Below, in pieces: positions 45,694-55,322 of a stretch of 64,000 nucleotides of DNA. The DNA lies in assembly GCA_958477465.1 (NCBI GenBank), contig CAUEFX010000009.1, positions 1 to 64,000 of the forward strand, written 5' to 3'. The stretch's first letter is position 1; every line of letters begins with the position of its first letter. Below the pieces are notes generated by a model, which was given only the letters and a program-made list of their open reading frames with translations, was not told the origin of the DNA and did not search any database. Source of the stretch: an uncultured Bacteroides sp. (GTDB lineage Bacteria > Bacteroidota > Bacteroidia > Bacteroidales > Bacteroidaceae). A program made the position numbers and the translations under genes.

Positions 45694-47958
45694 TTATTGT
45701 TTTTCTGCGGATGGAGGCACCGCATCACTTGCACTACCCCATGCCTTATTAGGTCTGTTACCCATCACCAACACCAATTTTCCACCCTCCTTTATGTCGT
45801 CATGACTAAACCAAGGCTTGTTCCATTCTTTTCCGTTCAATGTGGCAGACTGGATGTATTTATTCTCATCCGATGCTCCCTGGGCCTCTATTTCAAATAC
45901 CTTTCCATTGCTCAACATCACCTTTGCCTTCGTAAACAAAGGACTACCGATATTATAAGCAGGGAATCCCGGCGTAACCGGATAGAAACCTAAAGAAGAG
46001 AAAACAACAAATGCCGACATACCGCCACCGTCTTCATCTCCCGGTACACCCATCAGGTCGTTACGAAACCAGGTCTTCAGCAACTGACGAATACGTTTCT
46101 GTGTTTTCCAGGGCTGGCCTGCATAATTATACAGATAAGGAATATGCAAAGAAGGTTCATTGGCCATCGAGAATTGTCCCACATTTCCGGTGTGATCCGG
46201 TATCTGTGCATAGAAAGCATATTTACCACGCCCCAGCGGTTCACGGAAAGTTTGATCCAGATTTGCTATAAACTGCTGGTTACCACCCATCAAGTTAATC
46301 AGATCGGCAACATTGTGAGGAACATCCCAACGATAAATCCAACCATTGTTTTCACCATAATATTCACGTACACCCAACCCTCCGGAGAAACGATAATCGA
46401 ATGGTTCGATCCACTTGCCGTTCTTATCTTTCGGATGGAAAAAAGCAGTTTCAGCATTATACACGTTGCGATAATTATGAGCACACTGCAGATAATGGGC
46501 AGCATCCTCTTTTTTTCCCAGCATATCGGCTATGCGCGACAGACACCACTGATCATACGCAGTTCCCAGTGTAACGGCAATAGGCTGACGCTTTTCAAAC
46601 GGATGTACATTCGGGTCTGTTTCTTTTTCACCTGCCTGGAGTGCAGGGATATATCCGTTCTTCTTATAGAAATCATCAATCCAACCGGCGGCAGCACCCG
46701 ACCATGGAGCCAGTGTTTTTTCTTCAATGCCTTTACGGCAAGCCTCATAAGCTTTATCCAAATCGAATTGTAAACCTTTGGCAGCCGCATCAGCTACTGT
46801 TGCTACGGCATGATTGGAATTCATACGGCGGGAGTCGCCTGTGATTTCAGGGAAAGTGGGCATCCACATATTACCCATTTGTTCAGCCATACGCAGATAA
46901 GAGTCTATCACGTTCTTTTCCGTACCTTCGTCAATCAAGAGGCGCAAGGGATGAGCTGCACGATAGGTATCCCAAATCCAGTCGTCCGTATAGAAAGGCT
47001 CGCCATTATCCTCGTGTACTTTTCCGTCAAATGCACTGAAATAACGACCACCCTCACTGATACAAACAGGACGTTCGAATATACGATAGAGCGACGTATA
47101 AAGAATTTGCTTATCTGTATCACTGCCACCTTCTACCTGAATATCATTCAATGCCTTATTCCATATCTGACGTCCTTTTTCTGCCAAAGCCTGCAGATTA
47201 TAGTCTGGCAATTCACGCCGCAGATTCTCTTTAGCCTGTTCCGCACTTATAAACGAAATACCATAACGCAAATTTACCGTTTCCGTTCCATCGGCAAAGC
47301 GCAGCACAGTACATGCATTGTGTCCTTCGGCTTCCTTCGTGTCTGCATCTATTTTTCCATCAGCCAGAATACCCGTTTCTATAGGAGCAATATCCGACTC
47401 CATATACAAGAACACACGCGTATTATTCTCCAGTTGCTGGTAACCGCTCACAAATCCGTCACCTACCTTGATGACACCGTTCCGTGAATTAATCATCACG
47501 TACACCGGCTTATCCCGCCGGCCATAATCTATCTGATAAAGAGCCGACTGATGAGAAGGTGCATACTTCACTTTAATATCCTCATCATCGAGAATCACCT
47601 CATAATAATAAGGTCTCAACTTCTCGTCATCATAGCTGTAAGCTATAACCGGACGAAGATTATCTCCCTGATACGGACTTAGGTTAAAAGCCGAACTCCC
47701 ACGATGACTGGTTACAATCAAAGGAAGGCCGTTCAGCTGATCTGTAGTATAGTCCGCTCTTTCGGGATAAACACGAAGCATACTATTCGGCAGATGAATA
47801 GTGGGGAAAGTGGGCACCAGCAAGTGACTGATATTTCCCATGTAAGGATTTACATAGTCAACCGGACCTTTCACAGCGGCTACTTGATTTTGCACTCCAT
47901 TACAAGCGCCCAACATGGAAACTAAAGCAACAGAAACCAGACAATGTGTGAACTTCAT
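45694..47958 (-). CDS. GH92 exo-alpha-mannosidase, lipoprotein
   Basis: A 754-residue GH92 enzyme with lipid-accepting Cys19 (Leu-Gly-Ala-Cys). GH92 members are calcium-dependent exo-alpha-mannosidases. The conserved Asn-Glu-Pro with general acid Glu601 is present, as is the base region Gly-Asp-Glu-Asp-Gly-Gly with Asp641 and Asp643, matching the catalytic pattern known from B. thetaiotaomicron GH92 enzymes. A Glu rather than Gln at 601 argues for a mannosidase instead of a mannose-phosphodiester-specific form. It is the first gene after the promoter at 47996-48026 and heads the operon GH92, GH3-SGNH, GH43, thioredoxin. Confidence 0.93.
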   Translation of the reverse strand: MKFTHCLVSVALVSMLGACNGVQNQVAAVKGPVDYVNPYMGNISHLLVPTFPTIHLPNSMLRVYPERADYTTDQLNGLPLIVTSHRGSSAFNLSPYQGDNLRPVIAYSYDDEKLRPYYYEVILDDEDIKVKYAPSHQSALYQIDYGRRDKPVYVMINSRNGVIKVGDGFVSGYQQLENNTRVFLYMESDIAPIETGILADGKIDADTKEAEGHNACTVLRFADGTETVNLRYGISFISAEQAKENLRRELPDYNLQALAEKGRQIWNKALNDIQVEGGSDTDKQILYTSLYRIFERPVCISEGGRYFSAFDGKVHEDNGEPFYTDDWIWDTYRAAHPLRLLIDEGTEKNVIDSYLRMAEQMGNMWMPTFPEITGDSRRMNSNHAVATVADAAAKGLQFDLDKAYEACRKGIEEKTLAPWSGAAAGWIDDFYKKNGYIPALQAGEKETDPNVHPFEKRQPIAVTLGTAYDQWCLSRIADMLGKKEDAAHYLQCAHNYRNVYNAETAFFHPKDKNGKWIEPFDYRFSGGLGVREYYGENNGWIYRWDVPHNVADLINLMGGNQQFIANLDQTFREPLGRGKYAFYAQIPDHTGNVGQFSMANEPSLHIPYLYNYAGQPWKTQKRIRQLLKTWFRNDLMGVPGDEDGGGMSAFVVFSSLGFYPVTPGFPAYNIGSPLFTKAKVMLSNGKVFEIEAQGASDENKYIQSATLNGKEWNKPWFSHDDIKEGGKLVLVMGNRPNKAWGSASDAVPPSAEKQ

Positions 47959-47995
47959 AACATAACAGTTTTAGTTCATATTTTATTTGCAAAGG

Positions 47996-48026
47996 CAAAA
48001 GTAAGCCTCTATGCTTTCCCTCTCAA
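47996..48026 (-). promoter_or_regulatory. Promoter of the GH92-GH3-GH43-thioredoxin operon
   Basis: On the minus strand TACTTTTG (48003-47996) matches the -7 consensus and a TTG (48026-48024) lies 20 bases upstream, the correct Bacteroides spacing. It starts 38 bases before the GH92 ATG. It is the best two-part promoter seen in this window. Confidence 0.7.
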
Positions 48027-48078
48027 TTAAAAAAAACTTAATAGCCGATTAAAATTGAATAAAAAGCTAAATTGTCCA

Positions 48079-49545
48079 TTATTTAATCATCTTTTCAATC
48101 AATTCTACTATCTTCTTCGGGGTTTCGGGAGTCATCGGATAATGTCCGCGTCCGGCATCAATGATTACGGTCATTTTACCTGCATAGCGTTTTTTGGCTT
48201 CGCCCGTCTGATTTTTCAAGTTTGGATCAAGACTTCCGCAAGCATGCAGGATCGGGATCTTTGCCTTGGCAAGTGGTTTTAGGTTATCCAAAGGCTGTAT
48301 CTTCGCTAAAGAAGAACGTAAAATAGGATTTTCTCCATAAATTCCTGCGATCTTATCAGGATTCTCAATTGCCCAGGCATAAACCTCACCTGTTGCACCT
48401 CCACGTCCTGCCATAACCGGATGCGAGGAGAATCCCTTGTCCACAAGATAATTGTACACGATATTCCACTGGTCGAATAAAGGGCCATCGGCATTATAAG
48501 CGATGGGGGCAACCACTATGTGGAAACCGCGTGCAAGTAGTTCTAAATCCACAGCAGAGTTGCCGTCGGGCTGGTCACAGCGGTAAATCCAAGGATTTCC
48601 GGCAACGGCTTTTTCAGGAGTAATGACCGTAACCAATCCTTCCACACCTTCTAATGAAAACATATATTTATTATAGTCGCCCGTAAAATAAGGTCCCCAT
48701 GAAGTTATCCAGAGCTTATCATGTTCTGCATACGAATAAACGGGATCTGTACGGTAAAAACTGCTTCTTTTGTATTCATCGGGTATGAATGCAGGCTTTT
48801 CTGTCGCTTCTTTCTTGTATGCCTGCTCTATAAAATCAGCTATAATATTCGGATTTTGCAAGCTGTGCGGATGATGTGCCGTACCGTCTTTGATCAAAAC
48901 AGATATACGCCCACAGTTGCCCTGATAAACCCCTTGAATGGCATAAGTATTATTGAGCAGAGGGTCGATACTGCCGCAAATATTCAGGATAGGAACATCC
49001 TGCCCGGCAAGTTTATCCATTCCCATCAGGCTCTTCTGTGAAAGCCCCGGATTGTCGGCACAAATAGCCAGAACCTTATCCGGATGTTCTGTTCCCCAAG
49101 TAAAGGAATTGGCCCCACCGCGACTCATACCGATAAATGCAGGTTTGGGTGAGAGTCCATGCTCATTGACCAGAAAATTATACCACACTTCCCATGTCCG
49201 GTCAGGATCGGTAGTGATGTAAGCAATATGGAAACCACGTTTCAGCAGTTCAATTTCAGCTTGCGGCTGATGGTCCCAATAACAGCCGCGCCATGACCAC
49301 GGGTTACCTTCTGCCGCTTGTTTCGGAACAACTACGATACATCTGCGCATCCCGTCCTGCGGTCCTGCCACACCCGTTCCTTCACGTTGGGTAGCCTTTA
49401 CAGACTTGATTTGAAATGTGCTTTCGCTCATTACAAAATCATAACGGTCAAAGCCATGCCAGTCCGTTTTTTCACCGGTAAAGGATTGAGCCTTCACCGA
49501 CATTATTACAAAGGGAAACAGGAAAAGAAAAAATAAGTTTTTCAT
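48079..49545 (-). CDS. Tandem alpha/beta-hydrolase protein, second half lacking the nucleophile
   Basis: A 488-residue exported protein (signal peptide to about 19) made of two similar alpha/beta-hydrolase domains (about 55-245 and 290-488). Matching segments include Gly-Asn-Pro-Trp, Arg-Gly-Phe-His-Ile and Cys-Gly-Ser-(Ile/Leu)-Asp-Pro in both halves. The first half has nucleophile Ser141 (Gly-Met-Ser-Arg-Gly-Gly) and a His pair near 224. The second has Gly380 where the serine belongs (Ala-Gly-Arg-Gly-Gly), so it is probably a non-catalytic, binding half. A sugar esterase role is likely from the location. It is the last gene before the GH92 promoter, 87 bases after CBM6-GH43. Confidence 0.85.
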   Translation of the reverse strand: MKNLFFLFLFPFVIMSVKAQSFTGEKTDWHGFDRYDFVMSESTFQIKSVKATQREGTGVAGPQDGMRRCIVVVPKQAAEGNPWSWRGCYWDHQPQAEIELLKRGFHIAYITTDPDRTWEVWYNFLVNEHGLSPKPAFIGMSRGGANSFTWGTEHPDKVLAICADNPGLSQKSLMGMDKLAGQDVPILNICGSIDPLLNNTYAIQGVYQGNCGRISVLIKDGTAHHPHSLQNPNIIADFIEQAYKKEATEKPAFIPDEYKRSSFYRTDPVYSYAEHDKLWITSWGPYFTGDYNKYMFSLEGVEGLVTVITPEKAVAGNPWIYRCDQPDGNSAVDLELLARGFHIVVAPIAYNADGPLFDQWNIVYNYLVDKGFSSHPVMAGRGGATGEVYAWAIENPDKIAGIYGENPILRSSLAKIQPLDNLKPLAKAKIPILHACGSLDPNLKNQTGEAKKRYAGKMTVIIDAGRGHYPMTPETPKKIVELIEKMIK

Positions 49546-49632
49546 CGCATTACTAAATTTAATTCAAATTCATAAGTTCGTCCTCAGCTACAGGGAAAGT
49601 ATCTATCTGCCCTATCCCCGGCAGGTTATTAT

Positions 49633-51270
49633 TTATTTGTTTCCCCGAGTCTGTTTCACCACCTGTATGGTTCCATCCGAATTATAATACAGCTTGTCTA
49701 CACAGACCGAACGAAGGTTTCCCTGTCCAGAAAAATCAGAGGTATGGTAAAAAGCATACCATTGACCTTTATATTCTACAATAGAGCCATGACTGGTATC
49801 ACAGGTTGTGGGCTCCAGATAAATACCTTCGTATTTCCAGGGGCCTAACGGCGAATCACTTGTTGCATACTTCAAGCGATTGGCACCCGGGTTATTGTCT
49901 GCATAAGACAGATAATATTTTCCATTATACTTATGTATCCAGGTCGCTTCATGAAAATCATCCAAACCGGTCATCCGTTTAACCGCTCCATCCAATTTTG
50001 TCCAATCATCTTTACGTAATTTACCGCCATAGCATTTACCACCGCCTCCATTATAAATATAAGGCTGTCCGTCATCATCTATAAATACACAAGGATCGAT
50101 TTCCGGAGGCATACCTTTAATATAACCTCTTACCCGAAATTCCTTATCCGGATACTTACTGGTGGCTACCCCCACCCGCCAAGTACTATTCCAATCGGTT
50201 GTACTTGCAGGATGCGGGAAATAGAAATAATAAGTCTGATCCGCCGGATTATAAACACAGTCCGGAGCCCACATAAAACCATCGCATCCCCAACCGTTAT
50301 GCATTCGCACTGTAGCCGCATTCATTATTTCTCCATGATCCGTCCAATTCACCATATCTTCCGTAGAAAAAACATGATAGCGGTCCATGCGGTCACATCC
50401 AAGAGCAGGCTCCATATCATGCGAAGCATATACATAAAGTACTTCTTTCCCGTCGATATTCCAAACATGCGCCGAAGCATCAGCCGTATAGAGCGGCCCT
50501 TTTATCCAACTATTGTACATGGGTGATTCCAACTCTACAAACAGCGGATTACTCATTGCCTTTGTGATGGGATAAGTGAAGGAATTGGACAGGTCTTCCA
50601 ACTCTCCCGTACGTGTCAGAACAAACTTGTCAATGTTTCCCGGTGTATTGGCATAATATTTCAGAACGTGCTTTCCCTTAGTCAGTTGAATCCCGTTAAC
50701 TTTCACTTTATGCGTAAAATCCGTCCACCCGCCAAGAGGCATATCTATGCTGCGGCTTGCACCACGGCCATCCACTTCAAAATAGAAGCTACCTTCCGAA
50801 CCGTCACCTTTCACACAATAGGTCTCAATGGAATAAGCGCCTGCTTCGTCCACCTCAATTGTATAACACATCCACTCACCCGGTTGCACATCACCGATGT
50901 AATAACCTCCGGATGCCTTGCTATCCACACGAACATCAACAGCATGCGTACCTCTGTACTCTTTGTCAGCAGATTTCGTATCACTCTCATAATAGGCCAC
51001 ATTCTGTATTCCCTCATCAAAGTCTTCCGCTTCCAAAGTGCCGGGCACCCGATGCGGTCCATTATAAGCCACTCCTTTATATGCTTTTAGAAAACCTTCC
51101 GAATCATAATCCATATCATAATCATACTCATACGGACCATCCGGAACCTGAGGGGTTTCTTCCGGAACTTCGGGAAACTCCTCTTCCGGTGTGTCTTTAT
51201 CGCTACAAGCAGCAAAGGCAAGTACAGCGATAAAGACTCCTGACTTTAGCCAATCAACGGATAGACGCAT
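49633..51270 (-). CDS. CBM6-GH43 glycosidase, lipoprotein (B)
   Basis: A 545-residue lipoprotein (Phe-Ala-Ala-Cys, Cys22) with an acidic Pro/Glu-rich linker (about 28-50), a CBM6 beta-sandwich (about 77-221) and a GH43 propeller (about 240-540). The GH43 triad is Asp264 (Thr-Ala-Asp-Ala-Ser), Asp392 (Glu-Ile-Asp-Pro-Cys) and Glu441 (Phe-His-Glu-Ala). It closely resembles the two single-domain GH43 paralogues of this locus, with the binding module added. The long acidic linker after the lipid anchor suggests display on the cell surface. It starts six bases after the GH43 (C) gene. Confidence 0.93.
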   Translation of the reverse strand: MRLSVDWLKSGVFIAVLAFAACSDKDTPEEEFPEVPEETPQVPDGPYEYDYDMDYDSEGFLKAYKGVAYNGPHRVPGTLEAEDFDEGIQNVAYYESDTKSADKEYRGTHAVDVRVDSKASGGYYIGDVQPGEWMCYTIEVDEAGAYSIETYCVKGDGSEGSFYFEVDGRGASRSIDMPLGGWTDFTHKVKVNGIQLTKGKHVLKYYANTPGNIDKFVLTRTGELEDLSNSFTYPITKAMSNPLFVELESPMYNSWIKGPLYTADASAHVWNIDGKEVLYVYASHDMEPALGCDRMDRYHVFSTEDMVNWTDHGEIMNAATVRMHNGWGCDGFMWAPDCVYNPADQTYYFYFPHPASTTDWNSTWRVGVATSKYPDKEFRVRGYIKGMPPEIDPCVFIDDDGQPYIYNGGGGKCYGGKLRKDDWTKLDGAVKRMTGLDDFHEATWIHKYNGKYYLSYADNNPGANRLKYATSDSPLGPWKYEGIYLEPTTCDTSHGSIVEYKGQWYAFYHTSDFSGQGNLRSVCVDKLYYNSDGTIQVVKQTRGNK

Positions 51271-51276
51271 ATCGTT

Positions 51277-52230
51277 TTATTTTGTCTGTTCTACAACTTT
51301 GATAGTTCCATCCGGATTATAATAAAGCTTATCTACACAGATCGAACGAAGATTTCCCTGTCCTGAAATAGAGCAGTTATGATAGAAAGCATACCATTCT
51401 CCTTTATATTCAACGATAGATCCATGGCTTGTATCGCAGCCTGTCGGTTCCAGATAAACACCCTGATATTTCCACGGTCCCATCGGAGAGTCACTTGTTG
51501 CATAGTTCAAACGATTGGCACCTTTTCCATTTTCCGAGTGGTTGTCAGCATACGACATATAATAAACACCGTCTTTTTTATGTACCCAAGTAGCTTCATG
51601 GAAATCTTTCAGTCCTTCCATATCTTTCAAAGGTTCAGCTATTTCCATCATATTATCTTTCAGTTTGGCTGCTACACAACGGCCGCCACCGCCATAATAG
51701 AAGTAAGCTTGCCCGTCATCATCTACAAACACACAAGGGTCAATCATTGCAAAAGCATTGCCCAATCCTTCAATATATCCCTGCACTTTAAAATCTTTGG
51801 CGGGATACTTACTGGTAGCCACACCGACTTTCCAGGTATTATTCCAGTCATCGCCGCTCGGATGCGGAAAATAGAAATAATAAGTACCGTTCTTATATGC
51901 ACAATCGGGTGCCCACATGAATCCGCCGTCTTTACGTCCCCAGGGTACCTGTAAAGAATTCAGAATTTCACCATGATCTGTCCAATTTACCATATCATCC
52001 GTAGAGAATACATGATAACGATCCATCAAATCACACCCACGCGGCGGATCGATGTCATGGGAGGCATACACATACAAACGGCCGTCTTCCCATACATGAG
52101 CCGAAGGATCGGCAGTGTACATGTGAGTAATAAAAGGATTCGGTCCCAAAGTAACCGGTTTTTGCTTTTGGCTGTTACAACTCATCAATGTCAATGACAG
52201 GGCAGCCAAAGTGATTAAAATAGTTTTCAT
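51277..52230 (-). CDS. GH43-family glycosidase, lipoprotein (C)
   Basis: A 317-residue GH43 protein with lipid-accepting Cys18 (Leu-Met-Ser-Cys). The triad is Asp41, Asp164 and Glu212. Long stretches are nearly identical to GH43 (A) at 41453-42439, including the segment Met-Asp-Arg-Tyr-His-Val-Phe-Ser-Thr-Asp-Asp-Met, so these are recent duplicates. It lies between a GH71/99-like gene (54 bases upstream) and the CBM6-GH43 gene (six bases downstream), in the same transcript. Confidence 0.92.
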   Translation of the reverse strand: MKTILITLAALSLTLMSCNSQKQKPVTLGPNPFITHMYTADPSAHVWEDGRLYVYASHDIDPPRGCDLMDRYHVFSTDDMVNWTDHGEILNSLQVPWGRKDGGFMWAPDCAYKNGTYYFYFPHPSGDDWNNTWKVGVATSKYPAKDFKVQGYIEGLGNAFAMIDPCVFVDDDGQAYFYYGGGGRCVAAKLKDNMMEIAEPLKDMEGLKDFHEATWVHKKDGVYYMSYADNHSENGKGANRLNYATSDSPMGPWKYQGVYLEPTGCDTSHGSIVEYKGEWYAFYHNCSISGQGNLRSICVDKLYYNPDGTIKVVEQTK

Positions 52231-52284
52231 ACGTATTATTTCCTGTTTTAATGTTCAACATGAGTAAAAGTAAAACTTGCCGCG

Positions 52285-53547
52285 CTATTTGTCCGCATCT
52301 CGCCGAGGCATTTCGAAACTCAGCGGTTTTTCATGACGGAGCATTTTTGCAGCCTCCCCTGTGAGCCACAAGTAATGGTCGGAAGGCATTCCATCCATCC
52401 CCACAAACTTGACTTCTTTCCCCACAGGAGGATTATCCGTACATTTAAAGATTGCCGTACCTTCGTTCACCTCATCAAACATAGCTACATACAGCATTGT
52501 AGCTCCTGCATTGATTGCTGTAGAAATCTGTTGCCAATAGAAACGTCCGCCCTGACGGGGAATCGAACCGGAAGGTTTCACATCGTCCTTAAATGCATGA
52601 CGGCTCAGATTGTACCAGCTGAATCCCGGAGTTACACAAGGCACATAGCCGATATTGTTCTCTTTGCACCAAGCGATATCATCAAGAATGACATCCCGAT
52701 AACGGTCCATATCATTGTGAAGCAATGGAGTAAAACGCTGGACCATCCATGGCAGAATAATATCCGCCTGTCTGATTAATTCGTGTAAGTAGGGGTCGTG
52801 TACACAGTCGGCATTCAAGTCTCTCCAGAAAGTAGGTACTCCCAACATCACGCTACAACCGCCATATTCCGGATCATTCTTCAAGAAATCCATGAAACGC
52901 TCCAAACCAATATTACGGATGTCATACGGACGGTCCGGAAAACCTACTCCCCAAATGGTAACCAACGGCTTGCCATTATAAAAAACATACGTTTGCTCAC
53001 CCTCTTGATTGGTCACCCGCAATGAATCAACCAAATATTTCCAATCGTCTATCAGCATGGAGCAATCTTCACCTTTAGCTCCCAAACCGGATAAATCATA
53101 CATAACCCCGATAGCACGTCCGTACTTGGATGCCGCTTTCATGGCATGTTGCAAAACGATGCCCCTTTTGCGGGCTTCCGGACGGGCAGCGTTAAAGAAA
53201 CGCTGCATGAATACACCGTCCACCCCATACTCCTGCATCCACTTGAAATGTAAGGCTACCGTACTTTCATCGGTAGAAGAAAAGAAACGGGCTGTAGAAC
53301 CATCAGCAAGTTTTTGACCTGTCGGATATGTTTTTTCATATTCACTGACATCCGGCCACATATCGATGCGGACACTATTTTCGTCAGGATACATCACTCC
53401 TTTGCCCGGCTGATGAAACCAGCCCTGATAACCCGCCATGACAAGACCCTTGTACGATGGATATCGGGTATTTTTTGAATGCTTGGGCACTGCACTCAAA
53501 CTTCCGGACAAGAAAAGAAGAAATAATAATAAAAAGCAGTTTTTCAT
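52285..53547 (-). CDS. GH71/99-like protein (A), exported
   Basis: A 420-residue exported protein (signal peptide to about 19) related to the GH71/GH99 barrel enzymes. The motif Phe-Asp-Glu-Val-Asn-Glu-Gly-Thr has Glu359 and Glu362, placed like the two catalytic acids of Bacteroides GH99 endo-alpha-mannanase (Phe-Asn-Glu-Trp-His-Glu-Gly-Thr). The core Met-Ala-Gly-Tyr-Gln-Gly-Trp-Phe near residue 37 is a family hallmark. Annotation pipelines sometimes call such proteins xylosidase/arabinosidase, for which I see no support. Activity on an alpha-mannoside is plausible given GH92 nearby, but it is inferred. Confidence 0.82.
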   Translation of the reverse strand: MKNCFLLLFLLFLSGSLSAVPKHSKNTRYPSYKGLVMAGYQGWFHQPGKGVMYPDENSVRIDMWPDVSEYEKTYPTGQKLADGSTARFFSSTDESTVALHFKWMQEYGVDGVFMQRFFNAARPEARKRGIVLQHAMKAASKYGRAIGVMYDLSGLGAKGEDCSMLIDDWKYLVDSLRVTNQEGEQTYVFYNGKPLVTIWGVGFPDRPYDIRNIGLERFMDFLKNDPEYGGCSVMLGVPTFWRDLNADCVHDPYLHELIRQADIILPWMVQRFTPLLHNDMDRYRDVILDDIAWCKENNIGYVPCVTPGFSWYNLSRHAFKDDVKPSGSIPRQGGRFYWQQISTAINAGATMLYVAMFDEVNEGTAIFKCTDNPPVGKEVKFVGMDGMPSDHYLWLTGEAAKMLRHEKPLSFEMPRRDADK

Positions 53548-53683
53548 GATTACAATAATTTAAGTAGTAGTGTTAATTCCGGGCTGCGATTGTCCATTCC
53601 AGAGTCTCCTGATGGGAATACCGAAAGGAGAGGCGATACGATTCACCATTAGCCCAATAATTACTTTCTGTCTGACTGGCGGA

Positions 53684-55219
53684 CTACCGTGTCGGCCAAG
53701 TATTCTTCAACGGCACTTCACCACGAAGCATCTTGCGTGCCTGTCCGGTAAGCCAGAGATAATGATCGGTGGGCAGATCATCCTCAATACCTTGAAATAC
53801 AATATTCAATTCACTTGCCTTCTTGCACCAGCCTCCACCAAGCGTACTTTCATCCACCGAAGTAGCACCATGTCCATAACTGCCAGTCTTCTGATTATAC
53901 CACACATAATAATCCTTTTCAGGCACATTACTCGGCACATTCTTTTTATTCAAGCATTTAAAGATAGCAGTACCTTCGTCTATCTCATCAAACATCGCAA
54001 CATAGATCATCTCTGCCCCTAACTTGATGCCGCCATAAAGCTGTTCCCAAAAGAACTTTCCCCCCAAGCGGTCTACCACACCATTATTCGGATGCATATT
54101 CAAGTCAGCCCCACCCGGAAAGCAGTGAGGAGCATAATGCACACCATTCTCTTTGCACCATTTAATGTCCGCATCAATTATCGGTTTACGTTTACTATTA
54201 TAGTCAGCGATTGTACCATATCGACCCACAAACCAAGGGAAAATGACATTGGCACTCTTCACCACCTCCTTATACTTGGCACGTGGCCATTTCGTGGAGT
54301 TATGCGTACGCCAATCATCGTTCACACCCAACATTATACTCCAACCTTGATTCTTTAATGCTGTTATCAGACTGATTATATCTTCTGCATTGAAAGGCTT
54401 CTCGTCAAAACCCACTCCCCAAAGAGCTAAAAGCGGCTTGTTATCCTCATACAGGTAGAACTTCTGTTGACTACGGTCTTTCAACTGATACAAATCCATA
54501 ATTGCCTGTGCATCCGCCAGCACTGTACTCTCATCGCGGCCACCTTCCATAAAGCCTCCTAAATCATACATTACACTGATTGCACGCTGGTATTGGTTAC
54601 TTCCCTTCATTGCATGTTTCAACACCATATCAAAGTGGTCTTTTCCATCGGGATTATCGATAACCTCACCCACAAAACGTTGCATAAAAACACCATCAAT
54701 GCCATATTCCTTCATCCATTTGAAATGGAGCAATACACTCGATTCGTCATAAGCACTGTATACTTGCGCTGCCTCGCCATTAGGCAGAACAAATTTGGAG
54801 GAACGATTGGCGGGGCCATCCACGCCCGGTGTATATTTCTTTGTATATTCAGACACATCGGGCCACATATCAATGGAATTCTGTAAGACACCCGGTTTAA
54901 ATACATCACTTTCCCGATAATGATACCAAGCGGTATTATCCGCATTGCTATGCCTGCATCCATCACCCGGCGCTCCGAACCATCCCTGATAACCGGCCAT
55001 TACCAATCCGCGATAGGTATCAAACGGTTGGCCTTCTTCATGAAGGGTAAACGCCGGCTTATTATACTCGTCCTCGGCCGGAACAGTTGGTGTGTCAGGG
55101 TCTTCCGGTTGAATAGCAGGTGGAATTTCCACCTTGCCGTCACTGCATGAAGTTGCAAAGTTACTTGACAGCAAGCCACAACATATAATAAAACATAATC
55201 TATTCAGTTTCATTTTCAT
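53684..55219 (-). CDS. GH71/99-like lipoprotein (B)
   Basis: A 511-residue lipoprotein (Ala-Thr-Ser-Cys, Cys25) paralogous to the following gene. The segment Met-Ala-Gly-Tyr-Gln-Gly-Trp-Phe-Gly lies near residue 73. Phe-Asp-Glu-Ile-Asp-Glu-Gly-Thr carries Glu412 and Glu415, the likely catalytic pair. It has an acidic Pro-rich linker after the lipid anchor (30-52), which suggests surface display, and a C-terminal insert of about 40 residues that the shorter paralogue lacks. The two may be a surface and a periplasmic version of one activity. It lies 103 bases after the DUF3823 gene, past a 12-base stem-loop. Confidence 0.83.
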   Translation of the reverse strand: MKMKLNRLCFIICCGLLSSNFATSCSDGKVEIPPAIQPEDPDTPTVPAEDEYNKPAFTLHEEGQPFDTYRGLVMAGYQGWFGAPGDGCRHSNADNTAWYHYRESDVFKPGVLQNSIDMWPDVSEYTKKYTPGVDGPANRSSKFVLPNGEAAQVYSAYDESSVLLHFKWMKEYGIDGVFMQRFVGEVIDNPDGKDHFDMVLKHAMKGSNQYQRAISVMYDLGGFMEGGRDESTVLADAQAIMDLYQLKDRSQQKFYLYEDNKPLLALWGVGFDEKPFNAEDIISLITALKNQGWSIMLGVNDDWRTHNSTKWPRAKYKEVVKSANVIFPWFVGRYGTIADYNSKRKPIIDADIKWCKENGVHYAPHCFPGGADLNMHPNNGVVDRLGGKFFWEQLYGGIKLGAEMIYVAMFDEIDEGTAIFKCLNKKNVPSNVPEKDYYVWYNQKTGSYGHGATSVDESTLGGGWCKKASELNIVFQGIEDDLPTDHYLWLTGQARKMLRGEVPLKNTWPTR

Positions 55220-55240
55220 TTTTTCGCTTTTATATTAAGA

Positions 55241-55273
55241 GTCGGAAAAAGGCTTCGGAAACCTTTTTCCGAC
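55241..55273 (-). promoter_or_regulatory. Intra-operon stem-loop
   Basis: A 12-base perfect stem, gtcggaaaaagg (55241-55252) with cctttttccgac (55262-55273), has a nine-base loop. It lies between the DUF3823 and GH71/99-like (B) genes. No T-run follows in the direction of transcription, so an RNA-stabilising or processing element is more likely than a full terminator. Confidence 0.65.
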
Positions 55274-55322
55274 CTGTTATCAAAATTCAATCCTTTTTAC
55301 AATTAAAACTAATCGCTGTATT

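Noticed and set aside
41453..52230. Reading the near-identical GH43 segments as an assembly duplication
   Set aside because: The copies differ in signal peptide, length and many internal residues and lie in different gene contexts, so they are true paralogues.
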